Origin: Phyto melanocephala
Taxonomy: Eukaryota; Arthropoda; Insecta; Diptera; Rhinophoridae
Assembly: GCA_941918925.1 (NCBI GenBank)
Contig: OW799237.1
Coordinates: forward strand, 13,001,201-13,065,200
Length of the DNA: 64,000 nt
Direction of reading: 5' to 3'
Below the pieces are notes generated by a model, which was not told the origin of the DNA, made no database searches, and was given only the letters and a program-made list of their open reading frames with translations. Below are positions 46,191 to 57,437 of the stretch, in pieces; positions within the stretch are counted from its first letter, which is position 1, and each line of letters opens with the position of its first letter. A program made the translations under genes and the position numbers.

Positions 46191-46829
46191 CATGTCATCC
46201 TCACCATATTACACCCAGAGTGGTGGCATTTGTGTTTCATGCATTTCATTAGCAGTTTTTGGTCCCAAATTGGACAATTCTTTGTATTTACGAAGCCATT
46301 CAGATGGAATTTCTCTTCTTTGGAGAATATGACATTATACATTAAATGAATTGCACTCACTTTCCATGGTCTGTTGGTTTGAGGCCCTGAGTAAGCTGAA
46401 TTATGTATACATAAAGATAGGGGTCTTTTGTCAAAATTCGCTGCTAGTGCTTCGTGAAATTTTAAGTTGTTTAGAATGATGTTGAAATTATGTTTTCGAG
46501 TTTTCGGCGACACTCTAGCTTACTGCAGCAATACTTTCAAGAGACCGATTGGTACATTGACGAACAGGAGTATTGATGTCCATGAACGACCCATTTTCTT
46601 CACATTTTGTTACCAATCTTTTCAAGGGTTGACACATTAGGGAACTTTCTCGAATAAAAATTTCTTGTGATCGTCCCAGCATAACTTTTCACTTTTCTAT
46701 TAGAAGTTTTCATGCTCTATTCTTTCTTAAAACACACCAGTTTTAATAAATGGAAGGCACGTATCTGGCAGCTGTTAAACTTTAGAGTTTCCCCTAAATT
46801 TAAAAGGTGCATTCTTACTGAGACATCCT

Positions 46830-48175
46830 AAAATCCATTTTTACTGCTGCAGCAGTTAACTGATTCCATATCATCGAAAAGATAATAAAGGATATATTGC
46901 CAAAATATAACTTTTCTTGAAATAAACTGCATGTTTTTGAAATATTGTCATACAAAAATTTTTCTAAAAAAAAAACAATTCTCTTAGTAAGTTTTATTTG
47001 ATGGGATTTAATTTCTTTTCACTTTTTTCACTACATACTGGGTGTTTAAAGGATCAATACATTGATGAATATTAATGAATTTTTTAGAACTTCGTTAAAC
47101 ATTTCCTCTATTCCTTTTCACTATTGTCTTTAAACAGAGAACTGTACTTTTCTCTCGCTCTCTATTATACTATTTACATATATAAGTATATGCATGCATA
47201 TGTATTTATGTCTGATAAACTTCTAATAGACACGTACTGGCTGACTGGCTGTATAACTGAATTGCTACAAACTAATTTGCATAATTATTTACCAATGTTC
47301 GAGCCGTATTTGTATATAGTGTATGAAGGCAGCAGCATAAAGGACGAGAGGAAAGCAGGAAGAAAGGGAAGTTAAATTTTAGTAGAAATATATAAAATGT
47401 TCTTTCCTCATGCGTAAATATATTCACGCACATACGTTACGTTTTTTTTTTAAACATGTTCATTGAACATGATTTTTGTTTCGTGGAGCAAATAAGTACG
47501 CGTTTGTATTTTCTTTTATTAGAATACAAATTTAAACTACGGTTTTCTTATTTTATGTCTTTTAATTTCTGAAGGACTAGATTTTGTGTATAAACCCCAA
47601 GAAAAAATCTATTTTTTTAAAGGACTTTTATTTGAAATAAATGGTGATTGTGTTTAGCCAACATATAAGCTGTTGGTTCTTCCTTTTGGGTTTTAAGACC
47701 ACTTCTATAATGTAAAATACGCATAATAGTACACAGTGGGCTGTAGTAAAGTGTATTCCTCCGGGCTTCAAGAGACTGCAGAAACATATTTTTTATTAGT
47801 CTATAGACTAGAATTCTAAACTGGACTATAGGCAGAATTGTGCCTGTAGAGGATGTTTAGCTGATAGGTGCTTTGTAGAATCATGTTTGTTTTCCAATAT
47901 CAATCGATTGGTAATAAAAAGTCCTTAATTCGAAAATTAATCAGGACTATAGATTGAATTGTTGCCAGAAATATAGACTGGACTTTACAATGTGGTTCAA
48001 ATACAAATATCCTTTTTTAAAATTAATTTCTTTTGGTATCTAACGGCTTCATTGTAAATCATATAGGAATTGCTATCATTTATAGAACACAATTTTCTTC
48101 ATTGGCTGTAGCAGCTAGCTTCGCAGTAGACAAATTTCCAAGGCGTTGTTAAGGGTTACTGGTTCTGTCTCGGAA
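46830..48175. other. No gene; cryptic TCTAGAC/CTATAGAC repeat from 47780
   Basis: AT-rich host-like DNA with GCATGCATATGTATTT-type repeats near 47190. From about 47790, GTCTATAGACTAG, GGACTATAGG and similar words recur, and they return at 49090-49270 beyond the mariner relic. Confidence 0.4.
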
Positions 48176-48179
48176 ATGC

Positions 48180-48885
48180 TTATTAGTCTCAGATCTGGGA
48201 ATCCTTAATGGATTATTCACATAAAATTCATGTATAATGACATCACACAAATGAAAGTCTAAATGGGTTAAATTTCAAATCCAAGGCGACCAATTAACAC
48301 GTCCAAAACATGATCACGAAATTAAATGTGCAAAAGATCGATTGTTTGATGGCATTTTCAGACATCTTATTGAAATCAACGATTATCACGTTTATGTACC
48401 GTAATCAGGGGTCTGTAGTACCCACCGCTTACTAAAATTATATTTCGATCAGCATTATTGTAGAAAATTGGACCAGTGTTGCCACCATTCTAAAATCAAC
48501 ACCAAACTAACACTTTCAGTTAATTAAATTTGCTGCTCAAAAATAACGTGCAGATTCTCTGAGCCACAGATGCAGTAATTTTGTTTGTTGACATCACCCG
48601 ATTGATGAAATTGCGCCTCGTCAAAAAATATTATTTTTTTCAAGTCAATATTATTTTTTTCAAGTCAATATTATTTTTTTCAAGTCAATATTATTGATTT
48701 TAAATGAAACGTTCGGCTATAGGAGCAATATTCTCTTAGAAATCGTACGACAATAGCGAACATGAGTGTTGTCCACTAGCCAGCCAGTCTTATAAACTTT
48801 TTGCTCAAACTTTCATACAGCTTCATTTCGACCAGATCTGTGTAAATGAACATAGTATAGACTTTAGTAAGCGCAGATCCTTGGG
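48180..48885 (-). pseudogene. Mariner/Tc1-like transposase relic
   Basis: The minus strand gives IFFDEAQFHQSGDVNKQNYC near 48630-48570, the first catalytic block with its D kept (family SDEAHFxLxGxVNKQN). CGSENLHVIFEQQ follows at once. Further on, FGRVNWSPW, LTHLDFHLCDVIIHEFYVNN and PLRIPRSETN near 48310-48190 match the third-acid block. The second-D block is unreadable. A 20-bp triplication (48628-48696) sits just beyond the first block. Ends not found. Confidence 0.75.
48628..48696. repeat. 20-bp tandem triplication
   Basis: CAAGTCAATATTATTTTTTT is repeated head to tail at 48641, 48661 and 48681 (the last partial). The copies are identical, so the expansion is recent compared with the decayed transposase next to it. 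Confidence 0.9.
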
Positions 48886-49388
48886 GATATTTAAAAAACT
48901 AGTTTTTTCTATAGATAAGTAATAGTGTTGACGTCTATAAAACAAACAATTCAATTATTTTAATAGAAACCCCACCCCCAAAATGGGTAAGATGTATTAG
49001 AGCCTGGGCTATGGCAAACGCGAATTCAGCTAACGCATCTTGGGGCAGTTTTTATTATGGAAAAAATGGGTTTTTTGGTTAAAGGATTTTTGATCCGCGC
49101 TTCTCTAGAGACACGACTATCGATTATTATATGCAGAACTATATCAATGTTTTTGATCCGCGCTTATCTAGAGACAAGACTATCGACTAGTGTGTACAAG
49201 ACTATATCATTGTTATGGTCCATCCTGTAGACAATAATCATGCCTATATAATAGACGCAAGACTATAGGCAATTTCAATGTAAAACCAAAGTTAGTCTGA
49301 AGGCAGTACAAATGTCTTATGTAAAGTAAAGGCTGTTGTGTAGGGTAAAGCAGGTATGTTTCCTGAAAGCTATATAATAACATGAACA
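48886..49388. other. No gene; cryptic repeat
   Basis: TTTTTGATCCGCGCTT(C/A)TCTAGAGACA(C/A)GACTATCGA occurs twice in about 60 bp (near 49087 and 49148). Weaker GACTATA words follow to 49275. Confidence 0.5.
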
Positions 49389-49604
49389 AGGGTGCCCCGG
49401 TGGACTAATCAGTAGAGTGCTGGTCTGCTAGTTTGGGAGTTGAGGGTTCGTTTCCCGTCAGAGACTCTGGACTGGTCTGCTTCTCTTTCTCTTCTATTCT
49501 CTTTCTATTCTATTCATATGGAGCGCACAATATGCCAATTGGGCCTAAGTGTATACCTGTCGTGGGTTGGGCTTTTAGTGCCCCTAATTTTCAACCTAAC
49601 CTAA
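49389..49604 (+). mobile_element. tRNA-derived SINE, copy 3 (tail type B)
   Basis: The head GGGTGCCCCGGTGGACTAAT and the B box GGTTCGTTTCCC match copies 1 and 2, as does CAGAGACTCTGGACTGGTCT. The pyrimidine stretch is longer (CTTCTCTTTCTCTTCTATTC). The tail then diverges: CATATGGAGCGCACAATATG, GTGTATACCTGTCG and TTTTCAACCTAACCTAA. So the head is shared but the 3' part is of another type. Flanking CATGAAC/TATGAAC may be an eroded duplication. Confidence 0.85.
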
Positions 49605-52600
49605 TATGAACCATTTTTTATTATCTTCGAGATGAGCAAGAGTCGTTTATTGTAGCGCTGTTATAAAGAAACAATTTATTTACAAAACTAGAAAAATTTT
49701 CAATTTTCACTATTTTTTCTATCAAACTTTATTTAACTTTTCCATCTCTGACTGATACCGACTGATTTTTGCTTACATTAGTTATAGACGTTGCTTAGTT
49801 GCTAAAAGTGTTTATAACATTCATAAGTTGTGCTTTAGTGTAATTTTTGTAAAGAAAAATTTTAAAGGCTTTGATATTAATTAAAAGCAGGCATGGACCA
49901 AAGACAAACATCTTCGAATTGGTGAAGAAAGCTTTTTCTACATTAAAAACCATTAAGATTTATTAAAATTATGACATTTTTATGTGCGTATTTTTAAAAG
50001 TTGTTTGATTTTTTGTAAAAGTATTACCAGCTGTGAAGCGAAAAAACTTGTAAATAAAAACGTACGCAGATGTTATTGCTTATCAGGAGTATAGAGGTGT
50101 TACCAACACATCTGGCTAAGTAGAGCATAGCATATTCCTGGATATCGTACATAAAGAGGCTAGGGAGACTAAGATGCCGATGTAGCGCATGAGTGTAGTG
50201 TAGGTGGGCTGAATCGCACGCTCGTAGCGAATAGATCGATGAATAATGAGCTCATGAATAGTGGTATTAATATCTTAATGGACGAAACATAGGAGAATCC
50301 TGTAGACTATTATCCCGGTAGATTAAGAATTTTGAATCTCCAGTTTAAAGAAGTAAGGGAGACTCAGATGACGTTGGAACGAAGGTGGTCTGTCTAAGGG
50401 TTGCTTCAGTGAACATTAAGGGCAAGAATAGTGACATCAGTACTTTACTCATCCTAGACCTCGTAACTTAAAAGGTTTGGAAGACTCAGGTCCCTTTAGA
50501 CTAACGATCACAAGTAGGCATACATTAAGTGTACTTTCTATGGGGGACCTCAGTGTAACAAAGATGCTGGAGATTAGATACGAAGGACTGTGCGATAAGG
50601 ATTGTCGACAATAGTCAGTCGGTGGCGTGAAATCGTTTTCTAGTCTAGAGCAGAGGCCGATTGTGAGGCCGTAAGAAAGGGATTACTGTGGGACGTAGGG
50701 GGTCAAAATGGATACAAATAGTAGTGGTTCAATATTCACCCACGTATATGTTGTATACATGCGGGATTATCAAATTCTGTATCATATTCTGTAGTGCTAC
50801 CTGTACACACAAGATCTTATCTGTATGCAAAGTATTCCGTGAGCTCGGTTTTTTTAAATCCCCATAGAAAATGTATGTCAAATTTATTTAGGGATTCCAG
50901 TTCCATTACTTGGAAAGGATAAGCGCGCTACTTAACTGATTTAAGTGTATTTAAAAAATTAAAATTTATTTAATTAAAAATGTCCTTAATTATTATTATT
51001 ATAGTCTTATCAACTTATTTTACTTAGGGTTACCCATTTCGCTTAGGTCAGCACAGAAGTTCTAAACGATAAATATTGGTCCACAATTATTGTATTGCCA
51101 TATCTAAGAACTAGGTCCGTGGAAATTTCTAGTTAAATTTTGATAGCTGTTCCCCTATCCCCACCACAATAGCACCGGCTACTAAGCTAATTTAATATCA
51201 GTAACTTTTCCTGTAGCGATATACAACCAGCAGTATTTCATATATTTATTGCTATTCATTTTCCTCGCTGCTCTACCGTGCAACACACTGTTTTTGGTCT
51301 CTCTGTCTGTTGACGACAAGGGACACATTATTTTAATTTTTTTCTACATATTTTTAATTTCCATACATTTTAAATATTCTTCCAGCATTAATGATTACAT
51401 TTTTTTAACGTTTCTACACAAAAAAATAAATAAATAAAAAAAATCCTAAAACATATATAATTTTTTTGGCAAAAAAAAAAAAACAGAGGGTAGTAAACAG
51501 AAAAAAACTTCAAATAATTTATACCCCTGAACAGTGTAAACTAAGAAGAAGAAAAAAGTGATTATGCAGCTACACATCAGACGTATACTTGAGCCATTAA
51601 AAATTAAAAAAGTTTGGAAATAATAAAAAGTCAGTAAGAACGAATAAGAAAAACACACTATAAGTGCACAGAAAGGTTTTTAACGAAATCTATATGTCGT
51701 TGGCAGTCACATAAATATCATTAGAACGTTAATAAACGTTTCTGTGTGTATTAGGTATTTGAAAAATGGCTGTAGTTCTGCTATTTTTTTTGTTATTTAT
51801 TACACGAAAAGTTTGTTTGAATTTTTTTATATAAAAAATTTTCAATTTCTTTTACTTTCCCAATCCTTCACTAAACTCAGTATGCCCTAAGATCCTGCTA
51901 CATTTTTTTAATAAAAAAAAAAATCATTACACACATCCAATTCTCCTTTCATTACATTAAAAAAGTGCGTGCATTTATCTTAAATGGAAAAAATACAAAA
52001 TCCACATTATTTCTATTATTACTTACTCCCAAACCACTTAATTCACATACACGCACACATCCTGCAAATGCTTTCTTTTTGTTTTTTATACTTCATTATT
52101 TAGAGTAAGAAGAAATCCTGAAGAAGCAAGAAAGCAAGTTAGTAATTTTTGTCGAAGTTTTTTAATGGAAAAAAACGTATTTATTCCTTTTTTTTCGTCT
52201 TATGTTTTAGAATGTCCTGTTTTGTATTTAAAAATAATAGTGTTGGTGGCAGTGGTGGTGTGCGTTTTTAGTCAGTTATGGCAACCAAGTTATATGTAAG
52301 ACAATATTGGAATCGTTGGCCAGATATTAATATTTGTACACTTGTTTCTGGGTTTCTTTTTTTCTAAGTATTTTTAATTTTTTTTTCTCTTAAACTTTTT
52401 GTTTTCATTAATTTTCTCTGTTGTTTAAATAATGTTTTCTTATCCTTACGCACCCTTAATGTGTTTATATGCAAGCCACTGTAATGTGTGTGTGTATATG
52501 TGTAGTATGTATGTAAATTAATGTGTATTTTCTACGGTTTTTGGCGTAATGAAAAAAAAGCATGTATGTATTTAGTTGTTATTGTTCTTGCTTGTGACGA

Positions 52601-52909
52601 TGTTTGCTCATTAAGCAAAAACAAAATTGAGTTGAAAAAAGTTTACATAATTTTTCTTCTAAGGCAATGAATACTTGCAGACGTTTTCTTTTTGCTGGCC
52701 AACATGTTCTTTAAGGAGATTTATATTGATTTCTGTTAACCCTAGAGTACTTAACATATTTTTCGTCCGTTGCGACTAAAGATGGTGACTTTTTCTTTAA
52801 TTTTTTTTTTATAAATTTAAAATTATTTTTTCTTTACAAAGTCGATCTTCTTGGACTTTGTAATTTCTTATATATTAAAACTGCTCATAGCAAAAGCAAC
52901 TAACTAATA
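49605..52909. other. No gene; less AT-rich island at about 50060-50720
   Basis: Between about 50060 and 50720 the sequence is visibly richer in G and C than its flanks, with words such as GGGAGACTCAGATG/GGGAGACTAAGATG repeated (near 50163 and 50346). I could not find a readable protein. It may be an LTR or other transposon relic. The rest is AT-rich host-like DNA. Confidence 0.4.
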
Positions 52910-53471
52910 CCATAGACAGACGACAGCGTTAATGTGCATTAAAAGTCTAAATTCAAATTAGCTTATGAATTATCCCCATTCCAATGTGTATTCGATTTCA
53001 CGTAAATGCACTAAATCATATTGAATTTATTCTGAATTTAGCAATTTCAATATGGCAACACGGTCGCAATCAATCAAAAAACTAAAAAATCAAAAATGTA
53101 AAATTAAAATAGATTCGATATGTTGAACTTTTTTTTATATTTTTGAAATGCCTTTCGGTTTAGGTGAAAGTTTTCCTTAATACTGGTATCGTCCATCGTA
53201 AGCACGTCACTCTCCCAAAAAGTGCTGTTACGGACCTTTAAAAAAATACCACATACCTACATATGAATTATAGCTTCCATGAAAAGATAGCATTCAATCT
53301 ACGAATTTCCACAATTCCCTTTCTCTTATTTCAGAGTGTCCTTCTGCCATCCCAACTTGTAACAACATGTTCAGATTTGTGATTGCTAGTGCATTTACAA
53401 TTTTTACTTAATGCAAAAACTGTCGCAGCAAAATTTTAATTTGCATTAGAATCTCTTTCGCCTGTCTATGG
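52910..53471. mobile_element. TA-flanked MITE, ~562 bp
   Basis: CCATAGACAGACGACAG at the left and, inverted, CCATAGACAGGCGAAAG at the right (two mismatches in 17), flanked by TA at 52908-52909 and 53472-53473. Loose subterminal similarity continues (TGCATTAAAAG...CAAATTAG against CTAATGCAAATTAAAATT). No coding capacity. Tc1/mariner type is inferred from the TA alone. Confidence 0.7.
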
Positions 53472-53887
53472 TATAACGCTATACGTAAGCATGATCGACA
53501 CACTCAATATGAAGAAAAATAGTAATAAGAGAGATTGGCTCGACGAACTTTCTTCATCTAAGATTAAAGGTAAGATCACACGATTGTGAAAATTGGTGCA
53601 TCACAATTTTTTGTATTTAGATGGTGTGATTGCACTATCAATTGGTACATGTGACAATCGCGGATAATAGTGTGCTTGTTTTAACCAATCAAATGCAACT
53701 CTGATTGGGCAATCGTGTGGCCACTCTTTTAATACAACAGCGTAGCAATAAAAATCTCAAAAGTGTGCCCATATTTATTGTGTTCTTTAGCGGCAATCAA
53801 AGTTTACAGTACACGCCAACATTTAAAATTTTTTTTTTTTGCTTTTTCTTTTGTTCATAATTATACTTTTTAATTATATTAAGTTAA

Positions 53888-55025
53888 ACATTTCCCTGTC
53901 CCGTGCATCACATATGATGCACAGCAAGTCGATTTCATACACACATGTGATTCACAAATTATATATATTTTTATATTTATATTTTAATGGACGTGAGAAA
54001 AAGAATGAATTAAATTAGAGAAACGTGTGAAAATGGCATTAATTTATCTTGTGCCAAGTCCCCATATGCCTGTTTCTTCTTCTTTATAAGTTTTATCGAA
54101 ATAAAGTAGCACATTTTTTAATAACGAAAAAATAATAAATTCATTTTTATTGATTACAAACTACTAAAAGACTGCCAAATATTTTATTCTTTTATCTTAA
54201 CTATATATAAAAAATGCGACAATTTGTTTCAGATGATCCCTTACCACAATATATCGCGAAATTACAAACATAGCTGGTCATCTCACAGAAAATTTTTATG
54301 TCATACTTATGAGCTTTTCCAGGGTTATTTTGTTCGAATAAGAGTTTTCCCTTGTGCGAAATCATTGTTTCGTCTACCGAAATTTGTGCACATGGAGTTT
54401 ACGCTTCCTGGTACTTTGAAATCAACATTTTGGTAATCTGGGTAATTATACCCAGAAAGTTTTTCATTTCAGTCACGGTTACCTCTGACCATCTATTCAT
54501 ACGGGAATTACGACGCAGCTGACATTTTTCAAAAATTTTCTTGCATACTTATTAGTCTCTGTTACCATCAATTCCATTATTTCTTCATCAAAAAACTGCT
54601 GAAATATATTAATTGGCATGGGTTCCCCGTTATCAACCGTGATGCGTTTATTTAGACCACTTTTTTCTACTAAAAATTAAACTCTCTCCTGCTGCAAAAG
54701 TTGAATTCCATTGCTGGGACTCAGGCATTGTGGATGCTGTCGAAGTATATGAATTTTACATCAATTCTTTTTCAAATATACAGTCTTCGTAGTCTTTTTT
54801 CAAAAAAATGTGTGATTCATATGTGATTCACAGAACGTCTGAATGTCTGTGCATCACAAATGATTCACACTTTTTTCTTATGAAAAAAACTTTTTACACT
54901 ATTAAAATTACATATTATGTATAATAAAAAAAACAACTTTCAGTCCATAACAACCGTTTGAAACCAAATTAAATTTCTGGACGTACGGCATAAAATTTTT
55001 TTTTTGTATGAGGACAGGAAAAGGG
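53888..55025 (-). mobile_element. piggyBac-like element nested at TTAA
   Basis: TTAA lies on both sides (53884-53887 and 55026-55029). The ends are ACATTTCCCTGTCC at the left and, inverted, CCCTTTTCCTGTCC at the right, of the C-rich piggyBac type. Words GCATCACA, GTGATTCACA and TGATGCACA recur near both ends (53901-53960 and 54817-54870) as subterminal repeats. At 1138 bp it is about half the length of an autonomous element. It sits inside the inverted-repeat element 53568-55455 and so is younger than it. Confidence 0.85.
54205..54665 (-). pseudogene. piggyBac transposase N-terminal-region pseudogene
   Basis: The minus strand has an open stretch DNGEPMPINIFQQFFDEEIM followed by ELMVTETNKYARKFL near 54640-54535. 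This is the start of the piggyBac transposase domain (family pattern P..YF..FFD.E....IV.ETN.YA). Beyond it, SCVVIPV-like and PDYQNVDFKVPGSVNSM segments continue with stops, then RRNNDFAQG near 54350. The catalytic aspartates and the C-terminal zinc finger were not found, in line with the short element. Confidence 0.8.
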
Positions 55026-55455
55026 TTAAGCCAGTTAAGCTTTACGTACCCCCAGTATATCTATTTTTTCTCATATATGTATGTATATGTATTTCTACAA
55101 AACCATAATAATTTATTATATAAAGCAGCCGCAAACTTCTTTTTTTTTTGAAGGAAAAAACATTTAATTCACCAAAACAAGTAAAAACCAAAGTCTATAA
55201 AATATATTTGCTGGCAACTACAACAGCTGACTGTTGGTGTTGTCGCATGTTTGAACAATCGTATGAACGACACCGGAAGCTTTTATTGCCATACAATTAT
55301 AACTCGCCAACTTGTACCAATAAAATTTGCATAAAATAGGGCAATCATGTGACTGCAGAAAATTTGATTGACACAAATTTATTATTGTGCACAATATCAG
55401 CATAATAAAAATTTGGGCCAATTTAATGCAAATCGGCAATCGTGTGATCGTACCT

Positions 55456-56088
55456 TCAGAAAGACAGGATGTTGAATTTTATACAATTAATCTATATGAA
55501 GAAATATCAAATGTGGTTCGTTGGTAATTGCATCGCACCGATTTATCTAGTTTCTTTTTGCGAAATCTTAGACTTTTAGGAAAAAAAATTCATTACGCCC
55601 ACTTTTTTATTATATTTCAAAATGAAGCAAGGCTTAATGATTTGTTTAATTTTTTTTAATATTCGCAATTAATTTTGGGTAATTTAATAAGATCTGGCAT
55701 AGCTAAGCTAAAAATGAGCTGGTAAATAATATGGGCGTGGCACCTTCTATATCAAGGAAATTACTTTTTTTAAATATCCAGAAAATGTTTATAGCTTTAA
55801 TCTTAAGCTTAACTTCTGCTTAATTTCTATCCAATTTTTCTTATTATAGACAAATAGTAAAACGATCGGGGCAGGGAAAGTAATGCCCCTCATAAGAAAT
55901 AAACTTATTTTTTTAACATATTTCACGAACTATAAAACTCATTAAAAAATTAAAAATATATTTTTTTAATATATAGTTTTAGATAGATAAGATAAAAAAT
56001 TCCATTTTTTTAATGACCTCGCTTTAGTAGCAAAACAGTAATTTTATATAACGAACAGTTTTGTTAATGTTTGATCACACCCTGTTTT
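55456..56088. other. No gene seen
   Basis: AT-rich. ATGGGCGTGGCACCTTCTAT near 55730 resembles the GTGGGCGTGGCACCTT word of the DINE-1-like repeats, so a fragment may lie here. Otherwise nothing. Confidence 0.4.
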
Positions 56089-56714
56089 TATACCCTTCAC
56101 CTGTGGTGCACAAGGGTATATATAGCTTTGTCATTCCGTTTGTAAATTCCACAATTTTCATTTCCGTCTGTACGTGTGTTGGTTGAAATCAACTTTTAGA
56201 AGCAACTACATATATGTTCCTCAGATCTCTATATGGTATCAATCTCTTGGAAATATCCAGGAATGAATCGCTATTGAAATTCAGCACAATCGCCCCATAA
56301 CTTTCTGAGATATGAGCAAAAAACCACGACCACCTCGTTTTTTTCACAATTACAACAACAACATACATATATACGTTAAAGTAAACGTGGCATCGAATTC
56401 CAGCTGAGCCAAAAAAATTTTATTTTATTTTATATTATATATTATTTATATATTTTTTTTTAATTTTTTAAAAAATTTTTTAAAAAATTTTTTTTTTAAT
56501 ATTTTTTTATTTTTAATATATTTTTTTTGTAATTTTTTTAGAAACATACATACGTAAACTCAATTTATAATTTTACAATGGGATGTTTTTTACATGTACA
56601 TATACACGTATTTCATATGAGATGCATAGTGATACAAACAATTGTTATTGCATGACTACACGTTGTGAAGGGTATATAAGATTCGGAACGGCCGAATATA
56701 GCACTGTCACTTGT
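56089..56714 (-). mobile_element. DINE-1/Helentron-like element, third copy, inverted
   Basis: On the plus strand it opens with the hairpin TATACCCTT...AAGGGTATA (56089-56120), next to TATAGCTTTGTCATTCCGTT. It closes with GAAGGGTATATAAG, the palindrome TTCGGAACGGCCGAA (56682-56696) and TATAGCACTGTCACTTG. These are the two ends of the family seen at 17797 and 39178, inverted. The interior holds an almost pure A/T block (about 56413-56545). It has no coding capacity. Confidence 0.75.
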
Positions 56715-57437
56715 TTATTTGTCTATTTGCATAGCGTCATTTTGAAATCACATTTTAAGCCAGACAAGTTTTTTCTTTTGAACAATATGCAAAAAGCTTC
56801 TTTCTATAGCACTTGAATCCTAAGAAATATTAAAAAAATAAAAATAAAAAGAAAGTTCAAAACAATAGTCTTCCCTTATTAAACATGCTCACATATTCAT
56901 TAACATTTCATTCTTATTGTCTCTCTTCTACACTAAAATCTTAAGATTTTTTTTATTAAATAACAAGGAAGACTTATAGATTATGAAAGGAAAAGAAATA
57001 CTTAAAGATAATATTCTGTGAAATATTCATTTCATTATACTTAAGAAAACAGCAAACGAATATATGTTTAAGGAGAACTACACTCTGTGTATGCCCTTAG
57101 GTACTTTAAAAACGGGGATTATTTTTTCCCTTTTTTCTTTGATTTTAAGCAAAACTTAGCAAATACTTAAACCATTGTCTGGTTAATAATTATTTGAGTA
57201 AATAGTTTTAAGAAAAAAAATCCTTTTTACAAGAAATATGAGTAAAACAACTCTAGCGTATATCTTAAGCTTTTGTTTCAAACTCTTTTAAGAAAAATCA
57301 GGAAATTCTTATTGAAGTAGAGCAATAAATCAAATCAAATTTGTGAGGAATAACTAGTTTAATTTATTTTTAATTGTCTGGCTGGTATACATATATAATG
57401 TTTACACGGTAATTATTCTGATTTTAAAAACCCTTGT
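56715..57437. other. No gene seen
   Basis: AT-rich host-like DNA. Confidence 0.5.

Larger units (their letters stand above)
44960..46740 (-). pseudogene. Mariner-like transposase pseudogene split by two retroposons
   Basis: The minus-strand order from high to low coordinates is as follows. The N-terminal part CQPLKRLVTKCEENGSFMD, PVRQCTNRSLESIAAVS and SVAENSKT lies near 46630-46495. The linker KTRKHNFNI and the core VIFSKEEKFHLNGFVNTKN lie near 46500-46290 (first D replaced by K in SDEAHF). ENPHEMHE-like sequence follows, then the LINE, then the SINE. GIRKRKMIN and DGMDLDDMWFQQDGA near 45340-45290 keep the second D. SHDLTPWDF and VQSWFSANKSETIPESN lie near 45200-45110. All blocks are in family order. 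Stops and the loss of the first D show it is dead. Confidence 0.85.
44861..46829 (-). mobile_element. Mariner-like element with both ends, interrupted by a SINE and a LINE
   Basis: TGTCTCAGTAAGAATGC occurs near the left end and inverted near the right end, as part of 21-bp terminal repeats with one mismatch (AGGTTG versus AGGATG). Subtracting the SINE (45414-45622) with its 12-bp duplication, and the LINE (about 45658-46190), leaves about 1.2 kb, the normal size of such an element. The TA duplication is eroded (AA on the left, A-rich on the right). The transposase pseudogene is split across the insertions. Confidence 0.85.
53568..55455. mobile_element. Outer inverted-repeat element containing a nested piggyBac
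   Basis: AGGTAAGATCACACGATTG at the left is mirrored at the right by AGGTACGATCACACGATTG (one mismatch in 19). The core CACACGATTG recurs inside both arms in either orientation: GTGTGATTGC near 53624, CAATCGTGTGG near 53709 and CAATCATGTGAC near 55341. Without the nested piggyBac (53888-55025) the element is about 0.75 kb and non-coding. The left flank is TTAA (53564-53567) but the right flank is TCAG, so the duplication and the superfamily are undecided. Confidence 0.7.
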
